64,000 nucleotides of DNA from Methylomagnum ishizawai. Its GTDB lineage: Bacteria > Pseudomonadota > Gammaproteobacteria > Methylococcales > Methylococcaceae. This document shows, in pieces, positions 63,748 to 64,000 of the stretch; within the stretch, counting starts at the first letter, position 1; each line of letters opens with the position of its first letter. The notes beneath the pieces were generated by a model. It was not told the DNA's origin, did not search any database, and worked only from the letters and a program-made list of their open reading frames with translations. The stretch spans positions 3,870,150 to 3,934,149 of the forward strand of contig NZ_AP019783.1 of the NCBI RefSeq assembly GCF_019670005.1, read 5' to 3'. The position numbers and the translations under genes are program-made.

Positions 63748-64000
63748 ATGAAACTGAACACGATCATGATGGCGGGGTTAATCCTGTGTGTCGGCTTGGG
63801 GCGGGAAGCCGGGGCGCAATGCTCCAGCGCGGGCGGTGAAACTTCACCGGGCAGCGGAGTATGCACCTTAGGCGAAGGCAATTGCTGGACCCGCTATACC
63901 TCCACCGGAAGCAGCCTGGTCAACGCGCTGAGCGGTCGCCTTGTCTGCGGCACCGGCACGGGCGCGAGCAGCACCGGTTCGAACACCAACGGAACGCCCG
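63748..64000 (+). CDS. Secreted Cys-containing protein, 3' end outside window
   Basis: At least 84 codons visible. ATG 63748 with ACGAGGA upstream. The signal peptide (MKLNTIMMAGLILCVGLGRE then AGA) is followed by QCSSAGGETSPGSGVCTLGE and NCWTRYTSTGS, with at least four Cys (C, C, C, then LVCGTG), and a Ser/Thr/Gly-rich stretch. It may form disulphide-linked loops outside the cytoplasm. No family recognised. It lies 57 bases after the VanZ fusion gene. Confidence 0.7.
   Translation, partial: MKLNTIMMAGLILCVGLGREAGAQCSSAGGETSPGSGVCTLGEGNCWTRYTSTGSSLVNALSGRLVCGTGTGASSTGSNTNGTP

Overview
The window is about 64 kb of GC-rich, densely coding bacterial chromosome. The protein families point to a Gram-negative gammaproteobacterium: outer-membrane porins, glnK-amtB behind a sigma-54 promoter, NhaD, PEP-CTERM proteins, a BaeSR-type two-component pair and a glgC/glgB/glgA/malQ cluster. 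The overall mix, including copper-flavoured envelope proteins and molybdate uptake, would suit a Methylococcaceae-like methanotroph. That is inference only, because no methane-oxidation gene lies in the window. No rRNA, tRNA, CRISPR array or transposase gene was seen.

Layout. 1-1.1 kb: a GH13 glucosidase cut by the window edge. 1.3-10.9 kb: an envelope system I cannot match to a described pathway. It contains a secreted protein predicted to start with His, then a five-gene minus-strand operon (HEAT-repeat protein, second secreted protein with mature N-terminal His, DUF4266-like lipoprotein ending Cys-Gly-Cys-Tyr, DUF3570/outer-membrane-channel fusion rich in Met and His, ApbE-like FMN transferase). 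Facing it is an EF-hand protein followed by a BaeSR-like pair whose sensor loop is rich in His and Pro. A motif TGCGYYATAT occurs three times at exact 22-bp spacing in the divergent promoter region, and again as an inverted pair upstream of the first secreted gene. 10.9-24.3 kb: HD-GYP protein, pyruvate kinase, Fe-alcohol dehydrogenase, HypF, NhaD and a very large PAS/GAF/GGDEF/EAL protein. 24.6-31.2 kb: PEP-CTERM protein, porin, modABC and a di-Mop molbindin. 31.3-36 kb: the kdp potassium pump operon with two tiny overlapping membrane peptides (KdpF and a 30-aa peptide). 36-39 kb: two small unknown genes, PPK2 and a low-molecular-weight phosphatase. 39.4-47.2 kb: glycogen metabolism plus a secretin-like protein.

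47-54.3 kb is an accessory island. Its small genes and promoter stretches are visibly AT-richer than the rest. It holds a PEP-CTERM protein with an abnormal tail, a 1316-aa RTX protein with a type I secretion-like C-terminus, two paralogous 147-aa proteins immediately upstream (candidate immunity or partner proteins), hairpin repeats, a duplicated REP-like element and a frameshifted gene remnant. 54.3-64 kb: a secreted HNH-type nuclease, glnK-amtB, a membrane c-di-GMP protein whose N-terminus resembles the copper-dependent ethylene-binding domain of plant receptors, an XRE regulator, a large VanZ-VanZ-ligase-like fusion and the start of a secreted Cys-containing protein.

The two clusters most worth testing as undescribed systems are the metal-flavoured envelope regulon at 1.3-10.9 kb and the RTX/paralogue island at 48-53.3 kb.
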